64,000 bases of DNA from Bacteroidota bacterium (GTDB taxonomy: Bacteria > Bacteroidota > Bacteroidia > B-17B0 > Aurantibacillaceae). This document shows positions 63,238 to 64,000 of the stretch, one piece after another. Location of the stretch: the NCBI GenBank assembly GCA_020403265.1, contig JADBXZ010000044.1, positions 1-64,000 of the forward strand, read 5' to 3'. Under the pieces are notes generated by a model that did no database searches, was not told the origin of the DNA, and worked only from the letters and a program-made list of their open reading frames with translations. Position numbers and translations under genes: made by a program. The first letter of the stretch is position 1; each line of letters starts with the position of its first letter.

Positions 63238-63269
63238 CAAAAATAATACGTTTTTTCGAAATAAACAAT
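63238..63269 (-). promoter_or_regulatory. Promoter of tRNA-Asn
   Basis: TATTTTTG (63238-63245, minus strand) with ATTG 20 bases upstream fits the TTTG-N19-TAnnTTTG pattern with one change in the -33 box. Confidence 0.55.
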
Positions 63270-63299
63270 ATCTTTACCAAAATTTTTAAAAATTATTTA

Positions 63300-64000
63300 A
63301 TGAGCTTATTAGTAGTTGGAACAGTTGCTTTTGACGCAATTGAAACACCATTTGGTAAAACGGATAAAATCGTTGGGGGCGCTGCATCATATATTGCCTT
63401 GGCCTCCTCATATTTCTATAAAGATATTCAATTAGTTTCGGTAATTGGTGATGATTTTCCGGACTCATTTTTAAATACATTAAAATCGCAATCTGTTAAG
63501 TTAGACGGACTTCAAATTAAAAAAGGTGAAAAATCATTTTTTTGGAGTGGTAAATACCATAACGATTTAAATAGCCGCGACACATTGGATACACAGTTAA
63601 ATGTATTGGCTAACTTCGATCCAATTGTTCCTGAAAACTCTAAAGAATGTGATTTTTTGATGTTAGGAAATTTAGTGCCTGCCGTTCAAAAGAAGGTAAT
63701 TACTCAACTTAAGAAACGCCCAAAATTAATTGTATTAGACACCATGAATTTTTGGATGGATATAGCTTTGGACGATTTAAAAGAAAATCTGAAATTAATT
63801 GATGTACTTACCATCAACGATAGCGAAGCTCGCCAGCTTTCCGGCGAATACAGCCTTGTTAAAGCTGCTCAAAAAATTCTGGCCATGGGACCAAGCACCT
63901 TGGTAATTAAAAAAGGAGAGCATGGTGCTTTACTATTTAACAAGAAAGAAGTATTTTTTGCGCCGGCTTTGCCTTTGGAAGAAGTTTTTGATCCCACAGG
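63300..64000 (+). CDS. PfkB family carbohydrate kinase (cut by window end)
   Basis: An open frame from the ATG at 63300 to the window end, 233 codons seen. It begins MSLLVVGTVAFDAIETPFG, with the IVGGAASYIALASS motif of the ribokinase fold, then VSVIGDDFPDSFL. The last visible residues, VFDPTG, are the start of the DTxGAGD anion hole. The C-terminus is missing. Members are adenosine, ribose or other sugar kinases; the substrate is not clear. Confidence 0.88.
   Translation, partial: MSLLVVGTVAFDAIETPFGKTDKIVGGAASYIALASSYFYKDIQLVSVIGDDFPDSFLNTLKSQSVKLDGLQIKKGEKSFFWSGKYHNDLNSRDTLDTQLNVLANFDPIVPENSKECDFLMLGNLVPAVQKKVITQLKKRPKLIVLDTMNFWMDIALDDLKENLKLIDVLTINDSEARQLSGEYSLVKAAQKILAMGPSTLVIKKGEHGALLFNKKEVFFAPALPLEEVFDPT

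Overview
The window looks like a chromosomal segment of a low-GC member of the Bacteroidota. The evidence is a type IX secretion (T9SS) sorting domain, a TonB receptor followed by a DUF4249 lipoprotein, a head-GIN protein, a fused branched-chain dehydrogenase E1, a long-form IspG, promoters of the TTTG/TAnnTTTG type, and weak or absent Shine-Dalgarno sequences. Coding density is very high: four convergent gene pairs are separated by only 1-2 bases. I see no prophage, insertion sequence or CRISPR array. Genus cannot be fixed from the sequence alone.

Layout. 1-2.4 kb: an accessory-looking block (outer-membrane protein, membrane protein, DUF2147 protein, Crp/Fnr regulator). It is bounded by inverted copies of GTTAGCGGG and a 62-nt hairpin that resemble eroded cassette-type repeats. 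2.5-9.2 kb: superoxide dismutase, small transaldolase, wecB, radC, an MFS transporter, a TIGR02757 protein and a T9SS-secreted SGNH-like protein. 9.4-15.7 kb: TonB receptor with DUF4249 lipoprotein, threonine aldolase, fused E1. 15.7-19.2 kb: outer-membrane proteins, a cytochrome c lipoprotein, an MbnP-like lipoprotein and a Cys-rich small protein, probably a copper-linked set. 19.3-26 kb: TetR-controlled RND efflux operon. 26-32 kb: M23 peptidase, thiamine-binding protein, SRPBCC protein, pyrE, Nudix, inositol monophosphatase, aroA, aroC.

32.2-43.1 kb is the most interesting region. An Rrf2 regulator is divergent from a nine-gene assimilatory sulfate reduction operon: aldo/keto reductase, cysI, siroheme methyltransferase, DUF2490 protein, siroheme dehydrogenase fused to a TauE-type exporter, flavin reductase, cysH, cysD, cysN. 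The sequence shows two unannotated cysteine leader systems. The first lies in front of the operon. It has two overlapping mini-ORFs (MQCQCSCAA and MQRCC), a perfect 10-bp antiterminator pair and an intrinsic terminator. The second lies between cysI and the methyltransferase gene. It is a 24-codon ORF with four consecutive Cys codons, overlapping the cysI stop and running into two mutually exclusive hairpins. I infer that charged tRNA-Cys is sensed twice in one operon. The block from cysI to the flavin reductase is also unusually rich in GATC compared with its neighbours, which hints at mosaic ancestry.

43.2-64 kb: GNAT and thioredoxin-like ferredoxin genes, an envelope sugar dehydratase, thioredoxin, ispG, a COQ7-like protein, a terpenoid-cyclase-like toroid protein, a head-GIN beta-barrel protein, two helicases, heptose kinase, ubiE, enoyl-CoA hydratase, hflX, a SirB-cytochrome c fusion, a lipid A acyltransferase, a LOG-family protein, tRNA-Asn, and a PfkB kinase cut by the window end.
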